A stretch of 64,000 bases of DNA, taken from Cenococcum geophilum 1.58. Its lineage: Eukaryota > Ascomycota > Dothideomycetes > Gloniales > Gloniaceae. The stretch is from positions 5,866,130-5,930,129 of the forward strand of contig KV748177.1 of NCBI GenBank assembly GCA_001692895.1, written 5' to 3'. The notes under the pieces are model-generated. The model saw nothing but the letters and a program-made list of their open reading frames with translations. It was not told the origin of the DNA and did not search any database. The position numbers were made by a program, and so were the translations under genes. This document shows positions 1 to 13,236 of this stretch, one piece after another (within the stretch, counting starts at the first letter, position 1; every line of letters starts with the position of its first letter).

Positions 1-505
1 AATAGGGCGCTAGCGGTAACGTTAGCCTATAAGGGTTTTGTTATATACGTTATTGGAGTTTTTTATAATTTTATAGCCTCCTTAATGCGCCTAAGCCTGT
101 CCTCTACGGCGTTTTGGTTCCTATTATATCTTATCTAGAGTTCCTAAGCAATTTATCCTGCCTATTAAGCCATATATACTACCCCTGCGCGTAGGTATTT
201 ATCCTCTCCCTTCCCTAGATCTTCCTTAATGTCTTTTAGGATATCTATAAGTTTCTACCATTTCTAGTTGTTGTCCTTTGGTTGTTGTAGTTAGGTCGCC
301 CCCTATTAGGTTTATTATGGTGTCGCGTTTTTCTATATGTCGGCCCCCCGTTAAGTCTACTGCGACCCTCCTATGTCGCGCAGGCTTTTCGGCTAAGATG
401 CGTGTATTAGTTCTAGGGCATAATATGCTATAGATTTGATTGGAAGTGGTTATTTCTTTATTAGGTAATTAGTAGGCGTGTGCTGCTACTGTAGCGGCGA
501 AGCCT
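1..505 (-). mobile_element. 5' part of a Tad1-type LINE (ORF1 region), cut by the window edge
   Basis: This stretch matches about 11220-11715 in the same orientation over most of its length. For example, the block around 'agggcataatatgct' near 416 recurs near 11643, and the block around 130-215 recurs near 11350-11430. The 11.2-11.7 kb copy lies upstream of a recognisable LINE endonuclease on the minus strand, so this copy is read as the start (5' UTR and ORF1 N-terminus) of a second minus-strand element whose body lies left of base 1. It is less AT-converted than the sequence that follows. Similarity fades around 505. The family assignment is inferred from the partner copy; this piece contains no diagnostic domain. 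Confidence 0.55.
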
Positions 506-659
506 AACTTTATTATATACTTATATTTTATGTATATATATATATATAAGTAAATATTTTTTAATAATTATTAAAGATAGTATTATATTATTCTATATAT
601 ATATTATATATATATATATTTTAATTTATATAAATTTGTGTAATATTATTATTTGTTCT
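506..659. other. AT-rich spacer between two LINE copies
   Basis: The stretch is almost pure A/T with runs of alternating TA. It separates the 5' end of the left-edge LINE from the 3' end of the next LINE. No coding signal is visible. It may include the A/T-rich 3' tail of the minus-strand LINE at 660-11720. Confidence 0.4.
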
Positions 660-3600
660 ATTTATTGCCTAATTTAGTCTCTTTTTAGGTCCACATAGGC
701 TTTTACATTCTATTTACAGGAAAAATCCCTAGTAAGGGAAAAACCTAGGTATAACCTTCTAGCTAGTCTTATGCGCTCCGACTTTACCTAGCCTATTTAC
801 CTTTTATGCTACGCTTTTAAGGTATCTTAGAAGGTCTAGGAGGTAGTAAAAAGGGTTTAGTAATTTGCCTATATACCGCCTTTAGTATAGTAGGGGTATC
901 TAGTCCCTAAGGGGCTAAAAGGGGGCATATCTTCCTATATCCTCCTATATCCTCTTATTAGATCTTATACGCTATTTAAAACTACTAGAAAACTCTTTAA
1001 CCTATAAGCTATTATACTACTATATATAGGCCCCTACTTATAAAAAGCATTTAGATAATATTATTTATACCTACCCTAGCAAATAGCTAGTCTTTTACCG
1101 TATAGTAGTTGTAGAATAGTATTACGTAGCGTATATACTATATAGGCCATCTATATGTATAGTATAGTGTAGTATTTAGGATATAGATGCTTACTAGCTA
1201 TACGTTTAGTTTTAGAACCTCTATCCGTAGTAGAAAGGCGGTTATAGATTCTATTTTCGTCTATTCTTTATATAGGAGAAGAGTTAGTATTAACTATAGG
1301 GTGCTCTATATAGTTGCTCTTTACGCTTTTACTATCTTTTTCTAACGTTGCTTTTATTTAATATCTGCCTATTTTGTAATATATATAGCTAATCTCTACT
1401 TATACTAGTGCTCTATTAGCGTAGCGTTAGGTCTATACTTAGTATTATAATAGCTCCTATATTTTCTATTCTCTCTCTATTACTTATAGGTAAATAGCTT
1501 TTTAGCTTATTAGCTTAGGCATAGTACCTCTTTAGGGGGCCCTCGCTCCTTATATATATTCTACTATTTAGCGTATCTCCTTCTCTACTAGATAGCCTTA
1601 TACTATAGTTGCTCTCTATATAGTAGTTGTTTCTATATATATATCTAGTAGTAGTACTACTACTTTACAATCTAGTATAGTATATAGTGTTCTTTTATAA
1701 GCCCCTATAATCCTATATATGTATTAGTTTTATTGCTTCTCTAGCGACGCTAAAAAGCTTTTTTACTAATTATTTACTGTTTAGTTTATACCTTAAATCT
1801 AGGCGCTATATAGTATTACTAGCCTTACTACTAGCATATATAATAGTTATATATATCTAAAAATGGGTCGCTGGGTTAAGGCTATAATTTATAATACCGT
1901 TATAAAGGCCGCTGCTTCCCTATAAGTCGCCTATATAATATACACGTTTTAGTTTAGTTTAGCGTCTACTTAGACCCCTAGGACCTTAAGGGTGGTTTCT
2001 AGTTTTTCTTTACAGCCCTAAATACTTATTATTAATACTAGGTTATTATTTACACTCTTTCTTCTTATAAAGTAGATAAGCTAGTATTTATTTAGTGCAA
2101 ATTTAATAATATATCGTTTTGCCTATATAATATACCAGTTATATACTTAGTTTAGCTTAGTACAGTTTTCTGCTACTATATCTCCCTATATAATTAGGTT
2201 TATATTATTTATAAATCCTAAAGCTACTATTTCTTAGTCGCTATTAAATATGTTTAGTAGCCTAAATATAAAGAATAGGGATAGGATTAGTAATAGGGGT
2301 AATCCTTATAGGATACCTATAGGTATTAGTATTGTTTTACTTTTAAAGCCCTTAAATACTATTTTAGTAGTACGCCCTATTAGAAAGGCTTAGGTAAACT
2401 TAATTATCTAGTTTAATAGGCCCTTCTTTCTTAAAATCTATAGAAGTCTCTTATATAATATATATTTAAAGGCTTCGCTTATATCTAGGCTTAATATAGA
2501 TATTACGCAGCCTAGGTGGGCTTACTACGCCGCCTAAATACTAAAAGTAATTAGGGAGAAGCTAAGAGGGTTAATTGCTTCTCTTTTACGCCTATTTGCG
2601 TCTATAATAGTAGCTCTTATACCTCTACGGCCTCTTATATATATTCTATAACTATTCTTTCTAAAAGCCCTTTTAGCGTATTTTTAAAGGCGACTAGTTA
2701 ATAGCTTCCTAGGAGGGAATAGTCCTTTTTATTTACCTTTCTTAGAACGACTATAATTATTATATTATAATAGTCTAGTAGCTTACCTTTATAAAGGCAG
2801 ATAGTTATAGTATTAGCTAGTAGTATAATTACAGCTTCTAATACAGCTTTAATTGCCTTATTTAGGATTTTATCTAGCCCTACCGCCTTACTAGTAAGGA
2901 GCTTCTATAAAGCTTCTTTTATTTCCTTTATTAAGACTATTTAGCTTATCTCTAGAGGTGGGGGGTAATCTTGACTACTAATATCCTATAGGTCCGCTTA
3001 GTACGCACCTAAAAAAATCTCTCTATTAATAGTTTTATTTTCTCCCTATTATTATTTATATACTAGTCTTATTCTATTTAGTGGATTATAAATAAGTAGA
3101 GGTCTCCTAGCGTTTCCCCTACAGCTTCTCTACTCCACTTTAATATATACTAAAGGCCCTAGTTATATAGTTTAATAAGGTTTAAAGTAATTTCTTCTAA
3201 AAATTGGTGTTAGCTATTTCTGTCCTTCTTTTATATTATCTTCTTAAACTTATTTTTTAGGGCCTTATAGCTCTGATAATAATAGGCCTTCCCTATTATG
3301 CTATACTATTACCTTACCCTTTTAATACCTGCGAGTAGCTATATCGCCTTTAGCGACTATTTACGCCAAGTATATTTACTAGGCTAGGCTTTTATGTAGT
3401 ATTCTTTTAAGCAGTTACTTATAGTCCTCTAAATATCCTTTAGTATTATATCTAGTATTATTACTAGTCTATTAGTAATTTCCTAGAAGTATTTTTCCTA
3501 ATTAAGTTTTTATATAGTGTATCTCTAGCAATTTTATTACGCTGGAGTGTTAATATTAAGAGTTATCTATATAGGTATATAGTTTGCCGTTATTACCTAT

Positions 3601-3973
3601 ATATTTTCTAGTCTATAGAACGCTAGCCAGTCTGTAAGCGCTTCTTATATAAATATTAGATCGATTATACTTTCTTATATCCCTCTTTTCTAAGTAGATT
3701 TGCTAATTAAGGTAGTTAAAACAAGGCCTTACGTTTCTATTTCGTTAAATAGGTATATTACCTACACTTTTACTACGGCCTACTATTCTCCTTATGTTAT
3801 AAAATATATATTAAAGTCCCCTAGGACTATTGCCTTGCCATTTATTATATTAATAGTGTATTATAATAGTCCCTACGTAGTTATCTAGGGTTTAATATCT
3901 TTTAGGTTATAGATATTAATTATACTAATTTAGTCCCTATTGGTAGCTATTTATAATTTAGCTATATTAGGAC

Positions 3974-4143
3974 TGTTAGTAACACAGGGTAACTCCTTTA
4001 CCAGTACTACTCAAGTAGATACAGTGATATTGTTTTAATGATGCTTGATTTTTAATTAGAATGAGGAAGGGCGAAGAGCTTAAGGCTCCTCGCCACGCTA
4101 GTGCCGCGATAACACGTGACGACCGCTTGCCTTATTCCCGACA
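3974..4143 (-). repeat. 3' LTR of copia-A
   Basis: The 170-bp repeat, in element orientation, starts TGTCGGGAATAAGG and ends GTTACTAACA. It contains the inverted repeat around CTTAAG (GGCGAGGAG...) and a CACGTG-like core shared by all copies of the family. It is flanked on the outside by AGGAC. Confidence 0.88.
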
Positions 4144-7100
4144 CTGGCAACTCTTCTTTTATAGTTGCTATCTATATACACTTATAGATTACTACTATAC
4201 AAAGATACTAAGCGAAGAAGAAGAAGAAGAATGTTGGGGGTTAACGCGAAGGTAAGGGGCCGCTAAGGCGCTAGTAGTAAGCGAGCTAATAGCGATTTTC
4301 TATGCCGGGCATGGAAAATCCTAATTGGCTAGTTAAAATTAGGGTCTGCGGAATATTATGCTCTTACTCCCTTTTAACCTAACCTTTAACCTATATACGT
4401 AGAGTGTTTATATTAATAAACGTTTCTAGAGCCTTGTTTAGGTTTTCCTTTATCATTATATCTACTGGGTTGTCTTAGCCATTAATCTATTAAATCTTAA
4501 AGAGTTCTCGCCGTTTGTAGGATTGCTAAAGTGCCATAATGTTAATTATAAGGCGCTTCTCCTTTGTAGTACCAAGCTTAACTAAGCACTTATAAAGGGA
4601 ATATAAGTTGGTATATACGATTATAGGGATAACGGGAAATTTAAGTTAATCTGTAATTATCTTTAGGGTAGTTCCAATTGCAATTGCTATATTAACTCCG
4701 CTAACCATTCTATATATCTCTAACGCTAGAACGCTTTAAGTAACGCGCTTACTCTTAGTTAAGCTCTAATAGATAAAATTACCGTAGATTATAAAGTCAT
4801 TCTCTCTAGTAGATTTGTTTATAATAATAATCTTATATTCTAGCTAGGAGCTAAAATCTTTATTATTTATAAACGATTTATTAATAAATACGAAGAGCTT
4901 AGCGGTAGGAAGGTTAATAGGCATATAGAGTAGTCCCCAATTGAGATGGTTTATTTACCAGAAAAGGCGCTTATTTAGAGCAAGAACGTCCTCCTTAGTT
5001 AGTTCCTAGTATTAGGCGGCAATAGAGAGATTAAAGGAAGCCTTAGGTTAATAGATAGAAGCAATATAAGCTCCACAAGCGCGTTACTCTATATATCCTT
5101 ATTTCGGAGAATTAACGTTAATAACGTTAATCTTCTTACCTTAACCCTTTTGGTATAAAGCAATAGAATCCTCGTTTAGGGAGAGGATACATCTATTAAA
5201 GAGTAGTAGTGTTATTAAGTCAAGTCTTTCCTTTGGCTTTGCTATAAGATTTGCCTTTACTAGCTTATCTTCTTTAAGGGCTAAGAATTGGCCGTCTCCT
5301 AAGATAATTATATTATTAGTTTATATACCGACGATTCCGAATAGAGTTCCCGTAGTTATAATAAGGAAGTAGGGGTCGAATATAAAAGTAGTTATTAAAA
5401 GCTTCTCTTTGTGGTACTTGCTATAGGTAGCCCACTAGTAAGTTCCTGCCTCTACAATTCCATATAATGGCTTAAGTACAACCATAATTATATCTTTGGG
5501 ATATTAGTAGCGAATTTACTCTAAAAGGTATACTAGTATTAAGCGCTAAAGGCGCGTCTCTAATTAAATATAGGCCTAAGTAATATCTTATAAATAAACC
5601 GCTATTCTATTCTTTATTAAGGAGGGAGCTAGCGTAATAATAACTCGCTAACTAGCTCGTTAAATTATAGGGGATTACGTAAGAATTACTTCCTTACTAT
5701 TGTCGTTATAGCCTTAAATAACTAGTCTCAACTTCTTAAATAGGGTATTAGTAGCTTTGCCTTTAATCTCGTTAACTATTCTTAACTTAAAGATGCGAAC
5801 TCTATTAAACTTAGTAGGGTCATACTTCTTAAATTTAAAGACTCCTCTTGTAATAAAACCGTTGATCTCCTACTTATTAGATACTTAGAAAGGGGCTCCT
5901 AAAGTTATAATACGGCCTTTCTTTTAGAGTTGTTTTACGAGCTTAAAGTCCACCTTCTCTTTAACTGTTATAAAGGCCATTAACAACTTAACTCTACTCT
6001 CGATGGCGGCAACGAATTACTCTTTAAAATTAACAAGATATTAGCGATTTTGTAATCCCTTCGGGCGACCTTTACCGCGTCGTAGTTACGGCACATCTGC
6101 TACAATTATATTAGAATTATAGTTGCCTTTTAGAGCACGTTAATCGTGGTTCTCCTCTAGGGTATCCTCTATAGCATCCTATAAAGGCTTAAAACTATTA
6201 TCCCTATAGTAGGGCTTAATAATAGTTAAGCGGAATTAAGTGGGTCTATAGGGTATCTAAAGAGTACAAGTTTAACCCTTAATGGCGATAAGTATATATA
6301 GGCCTAACTAGCCCCCTTTCTTACGCCATACCCATACTTTAGATTAGAGTGGTAGATCTATCATTATTAAGGTGTTTAGGCCGTTTCTTATTCTTAGTGC
6401 GTTGTTAACCTAGCGCGTAGCGTAAATGCGGCGCACCTCCTTTATTGCCTTACGGATAGCCTTAGCTCGCTACGTAACGGATAGAGATGGTAGAGAATTA
6501 TTAGTCATTTAAGGGTAGGCGCTAAAGACTAGTAACGTAGGTATAAGCCTATCTAGGCCAGTAGAATCGTTAACAGCTTTAACAGCTATCTGTAAGATAA
6601 GCTCTTCGCTAGCGCCCTCTAATTCTAAAGAAATAATCTCATATACTCGGCGTAATAGCGTATAATATCATTCTACTTTTCTAATACTATTGTGTGCCTT
6701 AATAGGGACTTCCTTAACCTTAATTTCCATTGCCTTTACCTATTGCCAAAACTCTATAGATAAGAAGTTCCTTCCTATATTATAAATAACTTAATTAGGG
6801 GGTTCTAGGTAGATATTAATCTAGTACAGTTAGAGAGTATCCTATACGTTCCTAGCTAATATATCCTTTAGGAAGCGTGCAGCTTAGAAGGAGGTTAAGA
6901 GGTTAATAACTTGGAGTACTAGCTTGCCGCTAAGGTATATAATGTCGATAATAATATAGAAGTTAAAGTTGTAGTCATCTTTAAGGGTAAACTTAAATTG
7001 GCTAGGGGACTTCTGGTTTATTTAGCAGTAATAGCAGTACTTTATAAGATGCTCAATTATCTTAGCCTTAACTTTATAACCTACTCGCTAAAGAACCCTA

Positions 7101-9765
7101 AGTAATCTATAAACTAATAGGTGACCAAAGCAACGGTATAGTTAACGTAACTCCGACTTAGTTAAATAACTCTAAGTAACGCTCCTTTCTAGCTGTTAAA
7201 GGAGCAACTAAGGGTGACCCTACTTACGTATAACGGGCACCCAATTATCTCCCTAAATAAGTATATTCTTAAGGTTATCTAGCTTAACGCCTAACTTATC
7301 TATATCTTAGATGTAGAATAGAAACGGGGTGTTCGTAGGAATAATGTGGAAAGTAATACATCCTAATGGGGTTTAGACCTTAATTATACTAAGAGAGATT
7401 ATAGTACCCTTACTAAAGCGAATTATATATTAGCCTGCCGTTAATTAGTTAATCTAAATAGAGCTATTAAGCTACTAAAGAGCTTAAACTTAAGGTTTTC
7501 CTACTATAGATACTCCTGCGGCTCTAGTATCTAGCATAATACCATAGAAGACGTTCGCTAAGTATCTATTATTAAAGGAGAACGCGGAACTTTCCTTTAG
7601 CTTGTTAAAGATATTTAACTTTATAATAGAATAAAGTATAGATTAGTTATTAAGGACAGTGATAGTTTATATACTATTTACCTCACCATACTCGGTAAAG
7701 TATTAGTTAGGAGAGTAGTCCTTAATTTCCATATCTATAAGGAGCTATTCGGCCTCGTTAACCTCACCCTTAAGATCTTCTTTGCCTTTATATTAAACCA
7801 GGAAGCTTTAAAAGTAGGCCGTAGTAACCTCTCGGTTTCTAACGTTTTATATACTCTAGCGAAACTTATTATATACCTCCTTTTATCTATTAAGGGGGTG
7901 CCTAGTTAACTAGTAATTTAGCTTTTTATAAACGTAGCACTTCTTCTAACAATTGCTCCGAAATAAACCTCTACAATTACCTTATAGTTAACGTTAATTA
8001 TACCCTCTATTATATCCCCTACCGCGGCCACCATATATTTAGTCGGTCCAGTTATAATTATATTAGTCAGCCGGGTTAATTGGAGTAGGTTAGGGTTAGG
8101 TATTAAATTACTATACTTCTTAAGAGCGCAGAGCGGTGCTAATAGAGGATCTTAATTAAGTATATACTCCTTTATAAGTATTTACAGGATTAAAGAGAGT
8201 AAGGTTGTATTCTTTAACACCTTAGCATACGCTAATAATTTAATCGCGTAGGCTAAAGTCCTCTTAATATAATTCGGATAAACTACGCTAAATTATCTAA
8301 AGTTAATTAAAGAGCTTTTGGAGACAATTAAGTTGAGAGACATCTAGGTTTATCGCAATAATCCTTAAAAAGGTAGTCTCTCTCCACTCCGACATATACT
8401 GCTGCTTATTCTCCTCTATTTTAAAGTGGCATCTTATCTTATATATCATTCGGTTAAAATCGTATCCTTTTCCTACCAAACGATTATAATAGAAGGTACT
8501 AGCGCGGCCCTTAAGCATAATGGAGTAGGCGTTATAATATTGGTTAGGTTCTAGTCTAACCTTCTAGCAACAGTTATAGAAGATGCGCAGCTTTAAATTA
8601 AGGATATTATACAGTTCCCTGCTAAACCTCTTCTCCTGGTCTAAATAGAGCTTTATAAGCTCTATAAGCATTTTTAAGGTGCCTCCGAGCGGTATTAGGC
8701 CACATTAAAATTGCGTTAGAGATTAAGGTAGGGATTACTTTATAGGCTGCAGTAGAGATATAGATCTTAATAGAATACGGCGTAGTACCTAATCTTGCTG
8801 TAATAGGGTTTAAAGGTTATTAAATTGCAAAGTAAGGGGATCTTGCGCTTGCTCTTATTTAGTAGTTAAAGTTATAGGTTAAATTGGTGAATCCTAGGGA
8901 GCTAAAGATAATAAAAGCGATAGATATAGAACGTAAGAACTTATGCCTAGAGCAATAGAATTTAAATATGTCTCTATTAGTGTATTATTTGGATTCCATT
9001 ATAAGTTGAGCTTCTTTATAGTGCGTAGTTGGTGCTCAATCTCTTATAGAGTCCATTCGTGCTCTTCTTTTACGTTAATAACTTGCTCCTAAATATTGTC
9101 TCTAATAGCGCTTCCATCCATAGGGACAAATACTCTATTCTCCCAAAGGAAGTTACGGAAGTCTTATACGATAAGCTTATTCGCAAGAGCCTATATTTCC
9201 TTTATCCATCTAACAAAGTCCTCCTTTATGCAATACCATAGCATAGTGTTGTTGTATTCGCTGTCTATATAGTGTACCATATGGTATAATAAGAATCCGT
9301 TTAGGTCCTTTTGCTCGGCGTTTATAGGGTTAATATCTTTATTCCATATCTTTGGGTTAATATCTTCCTCGTACTTCTTTAGGTAGGTTAACGCCATAAT
9401 AGGTTAAAGGTAGGTAGGGTTTTCGGTTTTATAGAATCTCGTAGGTTTGCTATCAAAAGGTAGGCAATTTAAGATATTGTTCGACGCGTTTCGGACATTA
9501 ACTTGGGACCCTAGGTTCAGTAATACTTCTAACCTAAAGTATAACTAAATCTTCGTAAACGCGATTATTCTGCGTAATAGACGCAACTTGGTATCTCCTA
9601 GTACTCAGTAATACTTCTGTTACTAGTTTTCCGCAAGTCTAAGGTAGCACAGTATCGCCGGGATCCATTCCATATAAGCGCATATAGCACCCCTATACGA
9701 GACTGTCTCTTCTGTTTAAAGACCTAGCTGCTCTGTGGTTGACTGTGTATTTAACTACTAATCAG

Positions 9766-9935
9766 TGTTAGTAACACAGGGTAACTCCCTCACTAGTACT
9801 ACTCGAGTAGATATAGTGATGTTGTTTTAATAATGCTTGATTTTTGATTGGAATGAGGAAGGGCGAAGAGCTTAAGGCTCCTTGCCACGCTAGTGCCGCG
9901 ACGACACGTAACGACCGCTTGCCTTATTCCCGACA
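9766..9935 (-). repeat. 5' LTR of copia-A
   Basis: It is the same 170-bp repeat as at 3974-4143, differing by a modest number of mostly transition changes. It is followed outward by the target duplication AGGAC. The internal sequence next to it (CTGATTAGTAGTT on the minus strand) recurs beside the 5' LTR of the related copy at 50838, which marks the 5' internal edge. Confidence 0.88.
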
Positions 9936-10282
9936 AGGACTAATAGTATAATATCTTTACGCCTATATACTAATATATTAGCTAATTAGGGAGTATATAT
10001 CGGTAGCTAGGTCTAATTTATATAGAAGGTAGTATCCTTTTAGTATATTTTGTGGATTCGCCTATTATATACTAGTTCCTATAGGGCTATTATCTAGTAT
10101 TCTCCTAGGTCTAGGCTATTAAATAAAGGGCGTATTACTCTATATTTTAAGTATCCGCAGTTATATTATACTATTATTGACCCTTTTATAACTCGTTCTA
10201 TAACTTATTAGCGTCTTTTACTTATATTTAAGGCGTTTTATCTAAAGCTGCTATAGTTAGGATTCTCTACTAAGATAGGTCC

Positions 10283-10608
10283 CCAGCTATATATATAAAC
10301 TGCGTAATAAAGCCAAGACATTGCGTAAGGAAAGAAGGTAAGAAAACGGGAAGAAAGGGTATATATCGTTAACGTGGTTGCTTAGTTAATATATACACAG
10401 AGCAGAATAGGATTTGGGTAGAGGCCCTGGCAGAACTTAGTAAGATTTAGCAGACTTGGCAGAATATAGTAGATTTCCGTAGATTGCGTTAGAGAATAGT
10501 AAATTGCCATAGATGGCGGCAAATTTCCATCTTGTGGTCGGTCTCTAATTACTAAGTTAGTAGAAATAAGTAGACGTGTGTATAGTGTTATAAAGGTGTC
10601 CCGTAATA
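10283..10608 (-). repeat. truncated solo LTR of the gypsy-1 family
   Basis: This is the reverse complement of most of the LTR at 13237-13607 and 19300-19666, including the run of 'GGCAGAAT/GCAATCTA'-type units and the 'ttcctaccttctttcc' block. It begins (element sense) TATTACGGGACACC at 10608. It stops about 60 bp short of the LTR's 3' end, so it is a truncated LTR without internal sequence. It sits between LINE ORF1 and ORF2. Confidence 0.75.
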
Positions 10609-11690
10609 TATACTCTATATTCTTTACTATAATTTATATATCTAGCTCCCTTATTCTTAGGGCAGTCCTTAGTATTATAGGTATTAGTATACTCTAGGTA
10701 TATCCCCACTATTAGTATCTATAGTATTATTAGACTTAAACTCTATAGTAGTATAGCTAGGCTTTATACTAGAGACTACCTATAACTACTCCTTTACAGG
10801 CTGATATTGCCTATATCTCTTAGGTTAATAGGCTAATTATTAGGGTACTATGCGTTTTAACTCTTTAGAACCCTAGTAATTCCTCTATATATATTATAGA
10901 TTCTTTATTAAGCTATATAACCCTAATTATAGTAATTCCTAGGGCTAGTTTTTCAATAGCCTTTATAATTCTCTAAATAAGATATATATTTATAGCGCTT
11001 TATTTACTTTCTACTTATATACTAAGGGGTACTTTTATTACTTTAACTATATAGTTTTAGTAGAGGATTTTATACTTAGGGATATTTTCCTAAGTAATTG
11101 TCTAATTATTTACCTACTAATTAGGGAGCGTAACCTCTATATTACCGCTATATAGGACCCTTACCGCCACTGCCTCTAGTATATATACTCTAACTAGTAC
11201 TATACTAAGTATATACTAAAGAGTTGCCAGTTAGGCGCCTATAGCGATATTAGCCTATAATAGCTTTACTACCTACACTATTAGTATTCTCTATAATTTT
11301 ATAGCGTCCTTAATATGTCTAGGCCTATCCTATACCGCGTTTTAGTTTCTATTATACTTTACCTAAAGCTCTTAGGCGATTTAGCCTACTTATTAAGCTA
11401 CCCACACTACTCCTACGCAGGGATATTTATTCTTTCCCCTTCCTAAATCTTCCTTAATATCTTTTAGAAGGTCTATAAGATTTAATTATCTTTAGTCGTT
11501 ACCCTTTGGTTATTATAGTTACGTTACCCCCTATTAAGTTTATTTTAGTATCGCGGTTTTCTATATAGTATCCATTCTTTAAGTCTACTACGACCTTCCC
11601 GTATTCCGTAGGCTTTCTAGCTATACTATATATATTAGCTTTAGGGCATAATATGCTGTAGATTTAATTAGAAATAATTATTTCTTTATT
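10609..11690 (-). pseudogene. LINE ORF1 (gag-like) remnant
   Basis: The region lies immediately upstream (on the minus strand) of the ORF2 endonuclease and is separated from it by a truncated solo LTR. Its distal part (11220-11690) is shared with the left-edge copy. ORF1 of Tad1-type LINEs encodes an RNA-binding protein with CCHC knuckles. No intact knuckle is readable here, and RIP-type stops are frequent. The call rests on position and on the repeat copy, not on a motif. Confidence 0.5.
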
Positions 11691-11720
11691 AGAGGATTTA
11701 TGGGCATATTCTACTCCTAT

Positions 11721-12064
11721 AGCGGCTTTTAAATAACTTAACTAAGTCTATAAATTTATATATTAAACATATAAATAAAGCTTATTTTTTATAATTTTAA
11801 TTTTTATAATAAGCTAAAATAACTATAACAAGTTATAAAAAATATAATTAAGCCTATAATTATATAATAGGCCGTCGCAAATCGGACTTTGTACTTATAT
11901 ATAGTAACGGCTATAAACTTAGGTCTTTAAAGCTTAGACTTAAAGCTAATATAGAGATATCGCACAATATACGGATAAAAGCTAGTAGTCGTTAAAATAT
12001 TATAGAGGGTAGTGAAAAGTTTTTATATAGGATTGTAAGATCTTAAAAACTACTACTATAGTTT
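11721..12064. other. AT-rich interval between the LINE and gypsy-2; nothing recognised
   Basis: The first 150 bases are extremely A/T rich. The rest (11870-12064) has slightly more C and G ('gccgtcgcaaatcgg') but shows no motif, no repeat copy elsewhere in the window and no coding similarity that I recognise. Confidence 0.4.
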
Positions 12065-12277
12065 TGTAAGGGATATTATTGCGGACACCTTAGGTTGCCC
12101 TTAAGACAACTCCTAAACGCCCCTTAGATACTAGTTATATACTAGAGGCACGTACCCGTAGTATATAGTCTTTATAATCCCTAAAGCCTTACCTCCTTAA
12201 GGATTTATCTCTCTTACTAATCTATTCTATTCTATAATCGTGTCCTTATAACCCCCTGTCTATAAAGTCCCCTTATA
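12065..12277 (+). repeat. 5' LTR of gypsy-2
   Basis: The 213-bp repeat runs from TGTAAGGG to CCCTTATA. It matches along its length the solo LTR at 39583-39799, which preserves the unmutated ends TGTAAGGG...CCCTCACA. The differences are overwhelmingly C-to-T and G-to-A, as expected from RIP. Confidence 0.8.
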
Positions 12278-13236
12278 TTTAAATCTTTCCTACTCCTTTT
12301 TAGAAGGATAGTTAGCTTTAAGAATTAGATTGTTTGTTTATATCTTCTATTTATAACTACTATCATTCTTTAAAATCTTATAATGACCTAAATAGAAACT
12401 CTATAGACACCCTATAGAAAGCCGTCGCGCTAAGATAGGAAGGTCCCTTTAATAGTAAGAGATTGCGATAATATAAATCTCTAAGTAAGATGGCTAAACG
12501 AGCCCTAATACCTAGATATGTTAGGAGCTCGAAGACTCTTATATACCTATAGTTATCGCTAAGGAAAACGTAAATACCCTTTATAACGGTCGCAATGCTA
12601 CTAAAAAGCAACTAGAGCCCCTTTAGCCCTACCTAGGCTAATTAGAAGATTAAGCGCTAAAGGCAACTCTAAAATCTTCCCCTAAGCTAAAAATGCTAAA
12701 GAAATATACTAATGCGTTTAACTAGGGACCTAACTAGAACTCTCTCAGAAGACCACTAGCCTATAATTAGTATAGTAGCGGTATATAGACTACTTATAAG
12801 CTAAGTAGGCCGATTCCTTTAGGAAACTAAACCTAAATACTCACTTAAGACCTAAGGCTTATTAGGAAACCTATACTAGCTACTAGTACTAATACTACCT
12901 TTATAGTAGGAGCTTTCTTAAGCCTAAGTTTAGAAGGTTAAAAGCCCTATACTAATCTCTTTTAAAATAAATATTAGGAAGCTGTTATAAGGCTCTCGGA
13001 AACTATATAAGAGAAAGTCACTAATAAATATATTAGAACCCTTTAAGGGCAAATCTATATCTAGTAGGGTTTAATCTAAGTTAGGTAAATTCTTTTATAA
13101 TTTAGTTAAGGCTAAGGACTTTCTAGAGGTTACTTAATACCTACTTAAGGAGGTATAGAAGACTTAGAAAGGCACCTATATAATAAACGGAAAAAGGATA
13201 TAGACTAATTAGCTAAGGCCTCTAGTAGTATAAAAC

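Larger units (their letters stand above)
3974..9935 (-). mobile_element. copia-A: Ty1/copia LTR retrotransposon fossil
   Basis: A near full-length copia element inserted in the LINE endonuclease. It has matching 170-bp LTRs (3974-4143 and 9766-9935), TG...CA ends and a perfect 5-bp target duplication AGGAC at 3969-3973 and 9936-9940. On the minus strand the parts appear in copia order: gag-like region about 9700-8300, protease about 7560-7510, integrase zinc region about 7150-6960 and core to about 6300, reverse transcriptase about 6260-5250, RNase H about 5050-4400. The order protease-integrase-RT-RNase H is diagnostic of Ty1/copia. It is RIP-mutated with dozens of breaks and is clearly dead. 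The LTRs still pair well, so it is younger than the LINE around it. A second copy of the family lies at 50621-60126 and a fragment at 60307-60648. Confidence 0.88.
700..10280 (-). pseudogene. LINE ORF2 remnant: endonuclease, reverse transcriptase, RNase H (split by copia-A)
   Basis: ORF2 of a Tad1-type LINE makes the DNA-nicking endonuclease and reverse transcriptase used for target-primed insertion. The start is visible on the minus strand at 10280-9950, with an 'IALQE' block typical of the first APE-endonuclease motif. After the copia insertion the endonuclease continues. 'VLGDFN' is readable near 3835-3815, followed by a 'KRGIQESIIDLIFI' block (family pattern R-G-x-S-T-I-D-L-T-F) near 3690-3640. 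The reverse transcriptase box preceding the YxDD region (family pattern G-x-P-Q-G-S-P-L-S-P) lies near 2330-2275. The C-terminal end lies near 700. Numerous stops, mostly at expected Trp/Gln positions, make it non-functional. The RNase H placement is inferred from order rather than a clear motif. Confidence 0.75.
660..11720 (-). mobile_element. Tad1-type LINE, interrupted by copia-A and a solo LTR
   Basis: A non-LTR retrotransposon read right to left. The ORF1 region lies at 11690-10609. The ORF2 endonuclease starts at about 10280-9941 and resumes at 3968, beyond copia-A. The reverse transcriptase follows at about 3000-1900 and the RNase H / C-terminal region at about 1500-700. Target duplications AGGAC on both sides of copia-A (3969-3973 and 9936-9940) show that the two LINE halves were once continuous. 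The element is heavily RIP-mutated, with stops throughout. No poly(A)/target duplication could be fixed at the 3' end, which grades into AT-rich DNA. The right limit is set by where similarity to the left-edge copy ends. Confidence 0.75.

Noticed and set aside
2270-2330. Minus-strand RT first considered as gypsy
   Set aside because: The box order and the APE-type endonuclease upstream (VLGDFN near 3825) are those of a LINE, and there are no LTRs around it.
9191-9397. 68-residue minus-strand open frame taken as a possible small gene
   Set aside because: It lies in the gag region of copia-A in the element's own orientation and is a surviving piece of that fossil, not a host gene.
12378-12611. 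77-residue minus-strand open frame
   Set aside because: It is antisense within gypsy-2 between its LTR and the gypsy-1 insertion. Chance openness; no motif.
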